Positions 43,133 to 53,429 of a stretch of 64,000 nucleotides of DNA are shown here, in pieces. Position numbers and translations under genes: made by a program. The notes beneath the pieces were generated by a model. It worked only from the letters and a program-made list of their open reading frames with translations. It had not been told where the DNA came from and did no database searches. The stretch lies in contig JBGCDS010000006.1 of NCBI GenBank assembly GCA_045105615.1, positions 1-64,000 of the forward strand. Reading direction: 5' to 3'. Position 1 is the stretch's first letter; every line of letters starts with the position of its first letter. This DNA comes from UBA1858 sp045105615. GTDB taxonomy: Bacteria > Pseudomonadota > Gammaproteobacteria > UBA4575.

Positions 43133-44479
43133 ATGTTAGAAAAAGTTGTTATTGCCAACCGCGGTGAAATTGCTCTACGCATATTGCGTGCATGCCGCGA
43201 GCTTGGAATTAAAACCGTTGCAGTGCATTCCACTGTTGACCGCGAATTAAAACACGTAAAACTTGCTGATGAATCTGTCTGTATTGGCCCCCCTCCATCG
43301 ACAGAAAGTTATTTAAATATTCCTGCCATTATTAGTGCAGCAGAATTAACTGACGCATCAGCAATTCACCCTGGTTATGGATTTTTATCTGAAAACGATG
43401 ACTTTGCTGAACGCGTTGAATCTAGCGGCTTTGTTTTCATAGGCCCAACAGCAGACACTATTCGTCGCATGGGTGACAAAATTTCTGCCAAGAACGCCAT
43501 GCAAGAAGCAGGTGTTCCCTGCGTACCCGGCTCCGCAGAACCGTTGACTGATGACTTCGCTAGCAACTCCAAGTTAGCCAATGAAATTGGCTACCCGGTT
43601 ATCGTTAAAGCAGCTGGCGGTGGTGGTGGTCGCGGCATGAGAGTGGTTCGTGGTGATGATGAACTAGCAGATTCAGTCTCTTTAACTAGAGCCGAAGCAA
43701 CTGCCGCATTTAATAACGGCACGTTGTATATGGAGAAGTTTTTAGAAACACCACGTCATATTGAAATCCAAGTGTTATCTGATACTCACGGTAATGCTAT
43801 TTATTTAGCAGAACGTGATTGTTCAATGCAGCGTCGCCATCAAAAAGTTATTGAAGAAGCACCTGCACCTGGCTTAACCGATGAAGAACGTGACTTTATT
43901 GGTACTCGCTGCACAGATGCATGCAAACTCATTGGCTACCGAGGCGCGGGAACGTTTGAATTCTTATATGAAAATGGTGAATTCTTTTTCATTGAAATGA
44001 ACACGCGTGTGCAAGTAGAACATCCGGTTACTGAATACATCACTGGTATTGATATTGTGAAGCAGCAGCTGTTAATCGCTTCTGGTGAAGAATTATCTAT
44101 CCGCCAAGAAGACGTAAAGATTACTGGCCATGCTATGGAATGTCGTTTGAATGCTGAAGACTCAGATTCATTCATCCCAAGCCCAGGAAAGATTACGCGT
44201 TACCATAGCGCTGGTGGTTTTGGTGTTCGAGTTGATTCACATATTTATTCTGGTTATACCGTGCCGCCTAATTACGATTCTATGATTGGCAAATTAATCA
44301 CGCATGGTGAAGATCGTGCCACTGCGATTAAGCGCATGCAGGGTGCGTTACAAGAAATGATTATTGATGGCATCAAAACTAACATCCCATTACAACTCAG
44401 ATTGATGGCCGATGCAGAGTTTGGCAAAGGACAGGTTGATATCCATTACTTGGAACGTCTGCTCGAAAGCCAAAAGTAG
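43133..44479 (+). CDS. accC: Acetyl-CoA carboxylase biotin carboxylase subunit
   Basis: A 448-residue ATP-grasp enzyme. KVVIANRGEIALRILRACRELG at the start, the nucleotide loop KAAGGGGGRGMRVV and EMNTRVQVEHPVTE mark it. It carboxylates the biotin of AccB. Follows accB after 95 bases and precedes prmA. Confidence 0.97.
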   Translation: MLEKVVIANRGEIALRILRACRELGIKTVAVHSTVDRELKHVKLADESVCIGPPPSTESYLNIPAIISAAELTDASAIHPGYGFLSENDDFAERVESSGFVFIGPTADTIRRMGDKISAKNAMQEAGVPCVPGSAEPLTDDFASNSKLANEIGYPVIVKAAGGGGGRGMRVVRGDDELADSVSLTRAEATAAFNNGTLYMEKFLETPRHIEIQVLSDTHGNAIYLAERDCSMQRRHQKVIEEAPAPGLTDEERDFIGTRCTDACKLIGYRGAGTFEFLYENGEFFFIEMNTRVQVEHPVTEYITGIDIVKQQLLIASGEELSIRQEDVKITGHAMECRLNAEDSDSFIPSPGKITRYHSAGGFGVRVDSHIYSGYTVPPNYDSMIGKLITHGEDRATAIKRMQGALQEMIIDGIKTNIPLQLRLMADAEFGKGQVDIHYLERLLESQK

Positions 44480-44491
44480 TTTTAATTACGC

Positions 44492-45358
44492 ATGCTCCAG
44501 TTACGCGTACAGATAACTCCTCAATCTGCTGAACATATTGAAGAGTTATTATTTACCTGTGGTGCCGTTAGTGTTTCTTACGAAGACGCTGCAGACGAAC
44601 CAATATTAGAACCCAATATTGGCGACCATCCTCTATGGTCTAATCTTTTCTTACAAGCCCATTTTACGACTGAACAATCTATTCAGCTTGCTACTAAAGC
44701 ATTGGAAAACGATCCTTCTGTTAGCCAACAAATTGTTTTGGCGCAAATAGAAGATCAAGATTGGCAGGCCAATTTTCAACAACAGTTTAGTGCTATGCAA
44801 TTCGGTCCTTTATGGATTTATCCATCCTGGGAAAAGAATCCTGCACCCGATGGTATTAGCTTACAACTAGACCCTGGGCTTGCATTTGGCACCGGGCATC
44901 ATGCTACGACTAGTTTGTGTTTAAGCTGGTTGGGTAATACAACATTAAAAGATTTAAGCGTGATTGATTTTGGCTGTGGCAGCGGCATTCTAGCGTTAGC
45001 TGCTTCTTGCTTGGGTGCTAGTCATGTGCATGCCGTGGACATTGATCCGCAGGCTGTCACTGCCACACACGATAATATTGGTCGCAATCATCTGGATGTC
45101 AGTCGCTTTACAGTAGGGACTAGCGACTGCTTAGCCAATGTCACCAGTGATATTATTATTGCTAACATTCTTGCCGCGCCGCTAGTAGAACTTCGCGATG
45201 TGTTTCTAAAGCACCTGAAACCCCGCGGCAAACTAGTCGTATCTGGAATTTTAGATAGTCAAACAGATTCGATTTGCCAAAATTACTCACAGAACTTCCA
45301 TTGTGACCAGGTCTATCAGCGCGAAGAATGGGCGTGTATTTCATTTACGCGAATCTGA
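44492..45358 (+). CDS. prmA: Ribosomal protein L11 methyltransferase
   Basis: A 288-residue SAM-dependent enzyme that trimethylates L11. The SAM fold VIDFGCGSGILALAA and the preceding DPGLAFGTGHHATTSLCL are the family signature; the N-terminal domain (about 1-60) binds L11. Twelve bases after accC. Conserved neighbour of accC in this group. Confidence 0.95.
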   Translation: MLQLRVQITPQSAEHIEELLFTCGAVSVSYEDAADEPILEPNIGDHPLWSNLFLQAHFTTEQSIQLATKALENDPSVSQQIVLAQIEDQDWQANFQQQFSAMQFGPLWIYPSWEKNPAPDGISLQLDPGLAFGTGHHATTSLCLSWLGNTTLKDLSVIDFGCGSGILALAASCLGASHVHAVDIDPQAVTATHDNIGRNHLDVSRFTVGTSDCLANVTSDIIIANILAAPLVELRDVFLKHLKPRGKLVVSGILDSQTDSICQNYSQNFHCDQVYQREEWACISFTRI

Positions 45359-45381
45359 GTATGAGCTGGTAAACTGACCCT

Positions 45382-46278
45382 ATGTTCACTCGTTGCCCCA
45401 GCTGCCGTGCTGCCTTTAGCATTACCACCCAACAGTTAGAAATTGCTGCTGGCATGGTGCGTTGTGGTATGTGTGAGCACGTATTTGATGCGCGACTGTA
45501 CCTGTTCGACCAACCCAATGAAGATATGTATGAAACCGTGGATGTTGAACTGGGCGAAGAGGAAGCATCTGCAATCGATCTAGAGTTTTTAGATCGAGAG
45601 TTACATGGTACTCACCCACACCTACCTGAACCGCCAAAAATCAATCTTCCATCTGCCTTTGATAATGCTCAGCAATATAGCGATGAAGATATTCAAAAAG
45701 ATAACGCAGAAGATATTGTCGAAGAGGCGGTGGAAGAACGCGAAGAGATTGAACAAAACTCTGTACCCAAAATTATCGCTGATGATGTTTCCAATCTAGA
45801 TAATGAAAGCGCCAATATTCAGCCTGTAAAATGGCTTGCTGGCATTACCTGTATCGGTCTCGTTGTGGCGTTGTTATTACAGATTATCGCCTCAGTCAAA
45901 ATAGACCTTATTCCACCGCAGTATCGTTCTAAACTTTGCACATGGATAACTTGCACCATTGAAATACCACGAGCAGTCAACAGGATAGAGGTGCTTAACC
46001 GAAGTATCTATACTCATCCCGGTGAAAAACAGGCATTGATGGTGACGCTCACAATTATTAATAGAGCAGAATTTTCTCAGCCTTACCCACTGATTCAACT
46101 ACGCTTTTTAAATATTGCCGGCGATGTGATTGCCGCTAGGCAGTTTGCAGGCAATCACTACTTGAAAGGCAAATCTGCATCTAAACAGCTAATGGAACAG
46201 AACATACCGCTATCCATCAAGCTTGAGGTACACGACGTCGGCGAAGAAGTTGTCAGTTATGACTTTGAATTTTTATAG
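45382..46278 (+). CDS. DUF3426 zinc-ribbon membrane protein
   Basis: A 298-residue protein with an N-terminal MJ0042-type zinc ribbon (RCPSCRAAF and VRCGMCEHVF), a long acidic low-complexity stretch (about 50-150), one membrane helix near residue 160 (LAGITCIGLVVALLLQI), then a DUF3426 domain outside. Function unknown; the ribbon lies in the cytoplasm. Its place between prmA and dusB is conserved. Confidence 0.9.
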   Translation: MFTRCPSCRAAFSITTQQLEIAAGMVRCGMCEHVFDARLYLFDQPNEDMYETVDVELGEEEASAIDLEFLDRELHGTHPHLPEPPKINLPSAFDNAQQYSDEDIQKDNAEDIVEEAVEEREEIEQNSVPKIIADDVSNLDNESANIQPVKWLAGITCIGLVVALLLQIIASVKIDLIPPQYRSKLCTWITCTIEIPRAVNRIEVLNRSIYTHPGEKQALMVTLTIINRAEFSQPYPLIQLRFLNIAGDVIAARQFAGNHYLKGKSASKQLMEQNIPLSIKLEVHDVGEEVVSYDFEFL

Positions 46279-46305
46279 TCACGTTAGCCCTAATTGAATA
46301 TCACT

Positions 46306-47292
46306 ATGCAGATTGGTCCATACACTATATCTAATAATCTATTCCTTGCCCCGATGGCAGGCGTCACTGATTTGGTGTTCCGCAAGTTATGTCGCCAATT
46401 AGGCGCAGGCTACACGGTGACAGAGATGATTAGCGCGGATAGCAAGTTGTGGAATACTAATAAATCAAGAATCAGACGTCAGCACATGGATGAGCCAACA
46501 CCACGTGTAGTGCAGATTGTTGGCTCAAACCCTCAGCAACTTGCCCAGGCCGCTGTATTTAATGTCGAACAGGGTGCTGATATTATCGATATCAACATGG
46601 GTTGCCCGGCTAAAAAGGTATGTAAAGTACTGGCCGGCTCAGCATTATTGGCTGACGAAGAGTTGGTTAAAAAAATTCTCACCGAGGTAGTCAATGCCGC
46701 GGGTGTTCCAGTAACATTGAAAATACGCACTGGCAGCGATGTAGAAAATCGTAATGGTGTGCAGATAGCTAAAATTGCAGAAGATTGCGGAATACAAATG
46801 TTGACAGTTCACGGCCGAACTCGCGCCTGTCGCTTCCGTGGTCAAGCAGAATACAAAACAATTTGCAACATAAAAAAATCGGTCAATATCCCTGTGGTTG
46901 CGAACGGAGACATAAATTCTCCAGAAAAAGCAAAAAAGGTCTTGGCAATTACCAACGCAGATGCGATTATGATCGGACGCGCGGCACAGGGTCAGCCGTG
47001 GCTTTTTCGCCAAATAGACCACTATCTAAAATTCAATGAAAAATTAGAAAATCCGCCCCAAGCGGAGATGCGTACTATTGTATTGAATCACTTAGAAGAA
47101 TTGTATTCCCTGTATGGAAAACAACAAGGAGTGCGAATTGCGCGTAAACATATTGGCTGGTACTTAGATAATATGCATGGCTCACAACAATTCAAACAGA
47201 AAGTGTTCTCTGTAGCCGAGGCAGATGTTCAGATCAATATGGTACGCAGTTATTTGCAAGACGCAGAATTAAAAATGGAGAACGTTGCATGA
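46306..47292 (+). CDS. dusB: tRNA-dihydrouridine synthase DusB
   Basis: A 328-residue flavoenzyme that reduces uridine to dihydrouridine in tRNA. The core has LAPMAGVTDLVFRKLC, DINMGCPAKKV with the catalytic Cys, RTGSDVENRN and ANGDI. I use the ATG at 46306 (MQIGPYTI); a TTG at 46294 adds four residues. The stop TGA overlaps the fis start (ATGA), the classic dusB-fis arrangement. Confidence 0.95.
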   Translation: MQIGPYTISNNLFLAPMAGVTDLVFRKLCRQLGAGYTVTEMISADSKLWNTNKSRIRRQHMDEPTPRVVQIVGSNPQQLAQAAVFNVEQGADIIDINMGCPAKKVCKVLAGSALLADEELVKKILTEVVNAAGVPVTLKIRTGSDVENRNGVQIAKIAEDCGIQMLTVHGRTRACRFRGQAEYKTICNIKKSVNIPVVANGDINSPEKAKKVLAITNADAIMIGRAAQGQPWLFRQIDHYLKFNEKLENPPQAEMRTIVLNHLEELYSLYGKQQGVRIARKHIGWYLDNMHGSQQFKQKVFSVAEADVQINMVRSYLQDAELKMENVA

Positions 47293-47570
47293 ATAACCCA
47301 GTTACAAACCTTAATGTTTCAGAGCTACACCCAGTAACACCGACTCAAACTCTTAGAGAGTCTGTTGCAGATTCACTGCGCAGCTATTTCAGCAAGTTAG
47401 ATGGACATGCGCCTGATGACTTATATCGCATGGTGATAGAAGAAGTAGAAAAGCCTTTGTTAGAGTCAGTAATGAATTACTGCGGTGGCAATCAAACTAA
47501 GGCTGCTAAATGCCTTGGCTTAAACCGTGGAACACTACGCAAGAAGTTAAAGCACTACGACGTTCGTTAG
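47289..47570 (+). CDS. fis: DNA-binding protein Fis
   Basis: A 93-residue nucleoid protein and regulator. The N-terminal 35 residues are flexible; SLRSYFSKLDGHAPDDLYRMV and the C-terminal helix-turn-helix GNQTKAAKCLGLNRGTLRKK are characteristic. Co-translated with dusB by 4-base overlap, and four bases before purH. Confidence 0.97.
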   Translation: MNNPVTNLNVSELHPVTPTQTLRESVADSLRSYFSKLDGHAPDDLYRMVIEEVEKPLLESVMNYCGGNQTKAAKCLGLNRGTLRKKLKHYDVR

Positions 47571-47574
47571 TCGT

Positions 47575-49140
47575 ATGCCGTTAAACACTAGCCGACAAAT
47601 TCAACGTGCATTAATAAGTGTTTCTGATAAGTCCGGTCTAGAACAGTTTGCCTCTGAGTTACACCATGCAGGCATACATATCCTTTCCACTGGTGGTACC
47701 GCTGCACAGCTTAGTGCAGCAGGTATACCTGTGACTGATGTCAGTGAACACACACAGTTTCCTGAAATTATGGGTGGTCGTGTTAAAACACTACATCCAA
47801 AAGTTCATGGCGGTATCCTTGGACGTGCTGAAGTTGATGATGCTGTTATGCAGGAGCATGGTATTGATGCCATCGACTTAGTGGTCGTAAATCTTTATCC
47901 ATTCGCTCAAACTATTGCTAAGCAAGATTGCACTTTAGATCTCGCTATCGAAAACATAGATATCGGCGGTCCTGCCATGTTGCGCGCTGCAGCAAAAAAT
48001 CATGCGCGTGTTGGCGTAGTGGTAGATCCTGCGGACTATGCTCAGTTACTCGAAGACCTTAAAGCCAACGACGGGTGTCTAACGTATGAAACGCGCTTTA
48101 ATCTTGCGCGCAAAGCGTTTAGCCATACCGCTGAATATGATGGCATGATCGCGAATTATCTCGGTCAGCAAAATGAAACAGCTTTCCCTGAAACATTACA
48201 TTTAGCCTTCAACAAGAAGCAGGCAATGCGATATGGTGAAAACCCTCATCAAAGTGCTAGCTTCTATGCCGAACGCAATCCCAGCGAAGGTTCAGTTGCC
48301 GCTGCTAAATTTATTCAAGGCAAAGAGTTATCCTTCAATAACATCGCTGACACCGATGCAGCATTGCAGTGCGTAAAACAATTCACTACACCAGCTTGCG
48401 TGATTGTTAAGCATGCGAATCCTTGTGGCGTTGCAGTGGCAGAGTCGATTACAGATGCATACCAAAAAGCTTACACCACGGATCCAACGTCTGCCTTTGG
48501 TGGCATTATCGCTTTCAATCGTCCACTTGATGCAAATACTGCAAAACAAATACTCGATCAACAGTTTGTCGAAGTAATCATTGCACCAGGGATAGAATCA
48601 GGCGTGACTGATATCCTCAGCACTAAACCAAATACACGCGTGCTTGATTGCACAAATACGAATTCAGTTAATAGTGGATTTGATTTACGCAAAGTAAGCG
48701 GAGGCATTTTAGTTCAAGATCAAGATAATGCAGCAGTTGATGCTGCTGACTTAAAAATTGTGACTAAACGTCAGCCCAGCGAACAAGAAATTTGTGATTT
48801 ATTATTCGCCTGGAAGATCGCCAAATTTGTAAAATCTAACGCTATTGTTTATGTGCGTGACGAACGCTCGATTGGCATTGGCGCCGGCCAAATGAGTCGA
48901 GTGTATTCAGCTAAAATTGCTGGGATTAAAGCTAGTGACGAGAATTTAATGGTTGAAGGTTCTGTGATGGCTTCAGATGCATTCTTCCCATTCAGAGACG
49001 GACTAGATGCCGCTAACCAGGCAGGGATCACAGCTGTGATTCAGCCAGGCGGCTCACGTAATGATGCAGAAATTATTGCCGCTGCTGACGAACATGATAT
49101 GGCCATGGTATTTACTGGCATTCGTCACTTCCGCCATTAA
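47575..49140 (+). CDS. purH: Bifunctional AICAR formyltransferase / IMP cyclohydrolase
   Basis: A 521-residue bifunctional enzyme for the last two steps of purine synthesis. The N-terminal MGS-like domain has HILSTGGTAAQL and EIMGGRVKTLHPKVHGG, and the C-terminal AICAR domain has KHANPCGVA, PTSAFGG and GIRHFRH. Tight downstream of fis. Confidence 0.97.
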   Translation: MPLNTSRQIQRALISVSDKSGLEQFASELHHAGIHILSTGGTAAQLSAAGIPVTDVSEHTQFPEIMGGRVKTLHPKVHGGILGRAEVDDAVMQEHGIDAIDLVVVNLYPFAQTIAKQDCTLDLAIENIDIGGPAMLRAAAKNHARVGVVVDPADYAQLLEDLKANDGCLTYETRFNLARKAFSHTAEYDGMIANYLGQQNETAFPETLHLAFNKKQAMRYGENPHQSASFYAERNPSEGSVAAAKFIQGKELSFNNIADTDAALQCVKQFTTPACVIVKHANPCGVAVAESITDAYQKAYTTDPTSAFGGIIAFNRPLDANTAKQILDQQFVEVIIAPGIESGVTDILSTKPNTRVLDCTNTNSVNSGFDLRKVSGGILVQDQDNAAVDAADLKIVTKRQPSEQEICDLLFAWKIAKFVKSNAIVYVRDERSIGIGAGQMSRVYSAKIAGIKASDENLMVEGSVMASDAFFPFRDGLDAANQAGITAVIQPGGSRNDAEIIAAADEHDMAMVFTGIRHFRH

Positions 49141-49188
49141 AAGGCTTTTCTCAAAGCACAATTCTCTGGGTATCTTTTAGCAAAGCAT

Positions 49189-50079
49189 ATGTCCATAGCA
49201 ATTCAAATTGGACAGATCATGTTCCCATTAATTGCTATTGTTAGTATGGGTATCTTTATCGGTGTACGTAAGCATCCCGAACTTGACTCCATCAATGACA
49301 TAAACCTACATGTATTTATTCCAGCGTTAGTATTTTCATCATTACTGCAGCAACAATTTGAATTTAAAGAATTCGCCTTACTCGGGCTAAGCGGGCTGGT
49401 CTTAGTGCTATTGACCGCTGTCATTGCCATTCCCTTTGCACGTTTATTTAATATTCAATATCACACCATAGCACCACCCATGATGTTTCATAATGCCGGT
49501 AATATAGGACTGCCGTTAATGAGTCTTGCTCTAGGCACCAAAGGCTTAGCTGCAGGTTTAATTCTTTTTTTAGTTGGCAACATTACTCACTTTGGTTTGG
49601 GCTCATACATGCTTGACCAGAATGCAAAATGGATTCGCAGCATTACCTCTCCAGCAATACTCGCTGCCATTCTCGCACTATTTTTACAATCACAAAATAT
49701 TCAGCTATCCAGTTTTATTATTCTGCCTATTCATATGCTTGGCAGTATTGCGGTACCATTAATGCTGTTCTCACTTGGCGTGCAACTGACAAAAGCGAAC
49801 TTTGATTTTTGGAGATTAGGCTTACTCGTTGCCATCCTCACACCTGCCATTGGTGTTGCTTTAGCATTAATCATCGCCGCTTTTGTGCCATTAGAAAAAA
49901 CTCAAATAGGTGCATTAATCTTATTCGGCGCATTACCCCCAGCAGTGATGAATTTTCTATTTGCAAAACGCTACCAGCAAGAACCAACAAAAGTTTCTGC
50001 TATAGTATTAGTTGGCAACTTGCTGGCAATCATCACGCTACCATTAGCATTATTATTCGTATTACCACGATTCAGTTAA
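49189..50079 (+). CDS. AEC family transporter (auxin efflux carrier type)
   Basis: A 296-residue inner-membrane protein with ten hydrophobic helices and the AEC pattern FHNAGNIGLPLMSLALG in the middle. Bacterial members carry organic acids such as malate or malonate. It is placed between purH and purD, same strand, 48 and 13 bases away, so it is transcribed with purine genes. The substrate is not known. Confidence 0.88.
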   Translation: MSIAIQIGQIMFPLIAIVSMGIFIGVRKHPELDSINDINLHVFIPALVFSSLLQQQFEFKEFALLGLSGLVLVLLTAVIAIPFARLFNIQYHTIAPPMMFHNAGNIGLPLMSLALGTKGLAAGLILFLVGNITHFGLGSYMLDQNAKWIRSITSPAILAAILALFLQSQNIQLSSFIILPIHMLGSIAVPLMLFSLGVQLTKANFDFWRLGLLVAILTPAIGVALALIIAAFVPLEKTQIGALILFGALPPAVMNFLFAKRYQQEPTKVSAIVLVGNLLAIITLPLALLFVLPRFS

Positions 50080-50092
50080 GTATGAGAAAGTT

Positions 50093-51370
50093 ATGAAGAA
50101 TATTTTAGTCATTGGCAGTGGCGGCAGAGAACATGCACTTGCATGGAAACTCATTCAGTCGACACACACAGAAAAAGTTTATGTGGCACCAGGAAATGCC
50201 GGCACAGCACTAGAAGATAACATTGAGAATGTTGCCATCTCCAGCGACGATATCACCGCTTTAATCACCTTTGCTAAAGATAAAAATATTGATTTAACTA
50301 TTGTCGGCCCCGAAGCACCTTTAGTTGCTGGTGTTGTTGATCAATTCACTGCACAGGGATTAGCTATTTTCGGACCCAAGCAATTCAATGCGCAACTAGA
50401 GGGGTCAAAAAGTTTTGCAAAACAATTTATGCATAGCTGCAATATTCCAACTGCAAGCTACCAAGAGTTCACTGATGTAACTCAGGCGACTAATTACCTT
50501 GCAGAACAGTCTTTCCCTATCGTTATAAAGGCAGATGGCCTCGCTGCAGGAAAAGGTGTTGTCATTGCTCAGAATAATTTAGAAGCGGTGGATGCTGTCA
50601 CTTCTATGCTAACTGACGGTGCACATGGCGAAGCAGGAAAAAAGATTGTCATTGAAGAATTTATTCAAGGCGAAGAAGTAAGTTTTATTTGTTTAGTTGA
50701 TCACGACACTATCGTTCCGTTAGCCAGTTCTCAAGATCACAAGGCGCGTGACAATGGTGACTTAGGTCCCAACACTGGCGGCATGGGTGCATACTCGCCA
50801 GCACCGTTAGTCACAGATGCATTACACGCAAGAATTATTTCTGATGTTATTCAGCCGACAGTTCAAGGCTTTATTGACGCCGGACATCCTTACCAGGGTT
50901 TTTTATACGCAGGCTTAATGATTACTACGGAAGGCGTACCTAAAGTACTAGAATTCAACTGCCGCTTTGGCGATCCTGAAACCCAACCAATATTGATGCG
51001 CTTACAAAGTGATTTATCGCAACTATGTTGGGATGCTGCACACAATCAATTAAAACAACAGACTCTCGATTGGAACCCACAAACTGCACTAGGAGTAGTA
51101 ATGGCGGCAGGTGGCTATCCATTTGATTATGCTAAAGGCGAAACGATTAGCGGTATCGAAAATATTACTGCTAGCCATACAAAAGTCTTCCACGCAGGGA
51201 CCCATTTATATGATGACGTAATCGCTACCTCTGGGGGGCGAGTGCTCTGTGTGACTTCGCTAGGAGAGGATATTAAAACTGCACAGCAAAATGCTTATCA
51301 GGGTGTCAATGCAATTAGCTGGAAAGATATGTACTATCGTGACGATATTGGCTTTAAAGCAATTAAGTAG
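50093..51370 (+). CDS. purD: Phosphoribosylamine--glycine ligase
   Basis: A 425-residue ATP-grasp enzyme for the second step of purine synthesis. VIGSGGREHALAWKL at the start, FPIVIKADGLAAGKGV and EFNCRFGDPETQ in the ATP site. Its stop codon lies just before or inside a hairpin shared with rho. Confidence 0.96.
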   Translation: MKNILVIGSGGREHALAWKLIQSTHTEKVYVAPGNAGTALEDNIENVAISSDDITALITFAKDKNIDLTIVGPEAPLVAGVVDQFTAQGLAIFGPKQFNAQLEGSKSFAKQFMHSCNIPTASYQEFTDVTQATNYLAEQSFPIVIKADGLAAGKGVVIAQNNLEAVDAVTSMLTDGAHGEAGKKIVIEEFIQGEEVSFICLVDHDTIVPLASSQDHKARDNGDLGPNTGGMGAYSPAPLVTDALHARIISDVIQPTVQGFIDAGHPYQGFLYAGLMITTEGVPKVLEFNCRFGDPETQPILMRLQSDLSQLCWDAAHNQLKQQTLDWNPQTALGVVMAAGGYPFDYAKGETISGIENITASHTKVFHAGTHLYDDVIATSGGRVLCVTSLGEDIKTAQQNAYQGVNAISWKDMYYRDDIGFKAIK

Positions 51371-51398
51371 CGTTAATTACTTTGATATAATTAACGCT
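51369..51398. terminator. Hairpin between convergent purD and rho
   Basis: AGCGTTAATTA (51369-51379) and TAATTAACGCT (51388-51398) are perfect complements with an 8-base loop. It overlaps the last base of the purD stop and lies 14 bases from the rho stop, so it can end transcription in both directions. Confidence 0.7.
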
Positions 51399-51411
51399 TA
51401 ACTTTAAATTT

Positions 51412-52668
51412 CTATCGTTTCATTGCATCAAAGAATTCAACATTATTTTTACTAGACTGCATACGTCCTAGCATAAACTCCATTGCTTCTATCTCATCCA
51501 TAGAATGCAAGAACTTGCGCAGGATCCACATCTTTTGCAGTACTTCAGGCTCAATCAGTAACTCTTCACGACGCGTACCTGATCGATTGATATTCATTGA
51601 TGGATAAATACGTTTTTCTGCAACACGGCGATCCAAGTGGATTTCCATATTACCTGTCCCTTTAAATTCTTCGTAGATCACTTCATCCATTTTAGAACCA
51701 GTATCAATAAGCGCTGTGGCTAAAATTGTTAAGCTACCGCCTTCCTCAATATTTCTTGCCGCACCAAAGAACCTCTTTGGTCGAGTCAATGCATTAGCTT
51801 CAACACCACCTGATAGTACTTTTCCAGAGGACGGTGCAACTGTGTTGTATGCACGCGCTAGTCGAGTAATTGAATCTAACAAAATGACTACGTCACGTTT
51901 ATGTTCAACTAAACGCTTAGCTTTTTCGATAACCATCTCAGCGACCTGTACATGTCGACTTGCTGGCTCATCAAATGTACTTGAAACGACTTCGCCTTGA
52001 ACCATGCGTTGCATTTCAGTCACTTCTTCCGGGCGCTCATCAATTAGCAAAACTATCAAATAACAATCCGGGTTGTTTGCAGTGATGCTCTGAGCAATAT
52101 TTTGCAGCATAATTGTTTTACCCGCTTTTGGCGGAGAAACAACTAAACCACGTTGACCTTTACCGATAGGCGCACAGACATCGATGATGCGTGCAGTAAT
52201 ATCTTCCGTACTACCATTACCGCGTTCTAGATTGAGAAGCTCATCTGGATGTAATGGTGTTAGATTTTCAAAAAGAACTTTTGTTTTGGCATTTTCTGGC
52301 GTGTCGAAGTTAATCTTATCGACCTTAAGCATCGCGAAGTATCGCTCGCTGTCTTTAGGAGGGCGTATCTTGCCCGCGACTGTATCGCCAGTGCGCAAAC
52401 CAAAACGTCTAATTTGACTTGGTGAAACGTATATATCATCTGGCCCAGCTAAATATGAGCAGTCTGCTGAACGCAAAAAACCAAATCCATCTTGTAATAT
52501 TTCAAGTACTCCATCACCAAAAATATCTTCGCCACTTTTTGCATGTGCCTTTAAGATTGTAAAAATAATATCTTGCTTACGCATGCGGGCCATATTATCG
52601 ATGCCCATTTCTCCGGCTAGCTCGACGAGCTCAGCGGCGGATTTAACTTTTAATTCGGTGAGATTCAT
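51412..52668 (-). CDS. rho: Transcription termination factor Rho
   Basis: A 418-residue ring helicase. N-terminal LNLTELK domain (1-50), cold-shock-like RNA site (about 55-120) with DGFGFLRS, Walker A SPPKAGKTIMLQNI and Walker B VVILLDSITRLARAYN, and KGTGNMEIHLDR. Preceded on the minus strand by trxA, the usual order. A 276-base leader lies between them. Confidence 0.98.
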   Translation of the reverse strand: MNLTELKVKSAAELVELAGEMGIDNMARMRKQDIIFTILKAHAKSGEDIFGDGVLEILQDGFGFLRSADCSYLAGPDDIYVSPSQIRRFGLRTGDTVAGKIRPPKDSERYFAMLKVDKINFDTPENAKTKVLFENLTPLHPDELLNLERGNGSTEDITARIIDVCAPIGKGQRGLVVSPPKAGKTIMLQNIAQSITANNPDCYLIVLLIDERPEEVTEMQRMVQGEVVSSTFDEPASRHVQVAEMVIEKAKRLVEHKRDVVILLDSITRLARAYNTVAPSSGKVLSGGVEANALTRPKRFFGAARNIEEGGSLTILATALIDTGSKMDEVIYEEFKGTGNMEIHLDRRVAEKRIYPSMNINRSGTRREELLIEPEVLQKMWILRKFLHSMDEIEAMEFMLGRMQSSKNNVEFFDAMKR

Positions 52669-52944
52669 AAATTAGATTTTTGGTTTTGTGTGGTTTTAAA
52701 GGGTATAGGGTATTTATAGAGTTTTATTGATAGCACTTAGATATAGAGAATGCGTGTTCTAAGTGATTAGAAACTTGTTTACTTGCCGAATTTAGTCGGT
52801 TCTTTAGTGATAGAAACTGTTATTTATTAAGTAATTATTTTGGAATCGATCTTGGGCAAGGCGCTACTTGGTAGCGTAATAACTGCCAAGTTAGCACTAA
52901 TTTTTAAGGGCGTCTAGTATATTTGATGCCCTTCAGTCTGAGTT
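52669..52944 (-). promoter_or_regulatory. rho leader region with two hairpins
   Basis: About 276 bases between trxA and rho, both minus. Hairpins: AAGGGCGTC/GATGCCCTT (52906-52914/52925-52933), one G-U pair, 11 bases past the trxA stop, and CGCTAC/GTAGCG (52862-52867/52871-52876) with a 3-base loop. Neither is followed by a T-tract on the minus strand. In E. coli the rho leader is used for feedback by Rho itself; whether that holds here is not shown. Confidence 0.5.
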
Positions 52945-53271
52945 TTAAATACTCTGATCTATAAACGCTGTTAATTGTGATTTTGATAGCGCGCCCACTT
53001 TAGTCGACTGCACATCTCCACCCTTAAAGATCATTAACGTAGGTATGCCACGTATACCGAACTTCGGTGGTGTAGCTGGATTATCATCGATATTCAGCTT
53101 AGTAATTTTTAATTTGCCTTCGTAATCAGCTGCTATTTCATCAAGGATCGGCGCAATCATTTTGCATGGTCCACACCACTCTGCCCAGTAATCTACTAAT
53201 ACTGGTACATCACTTTGTAGTACTTCTTGTTCAAACGATGAATCTGTAATGTGCGTGATATTGTCACTCAC
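52945..53271 (-). CDS. trxA: Thioredoxin 1
   Basis: A 108-residue thiol reductant with the active site AEWCGPCKMIAPIL (Cys 33/36) and the fold motif IRGIPTLMIFKGG. Cytoplasmic; supplies electrons to ribonucleotide reductase, PAPS reductase and DsbD. Lies upstream of rho as usual. Confidence 0.98.
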   Translation of the reverse strand: MSDNITHITDSSFEQEVLQSDVPVLVDYWAEWCGPCKMIAPILDEIAADYEGKLKITKLNIDDNPATPPKFGIRGIPTLMIFKGGDVQSTKVGALSKSQLTAFIDQSI

Positions 53272-53429
53272 TTATGGACGCTCCTAATGAATTAATGGTG
53301 GATTTATTCAGACTTTGGTGAAATATAATTGTATATTTAACGCATATTTGAGGTGAAAACAAGCCTAGTTTTATCTGCACACAGTCAGCAGTTACTCACA
53401 GACTGAATGATGAATACCACGTTATACTA

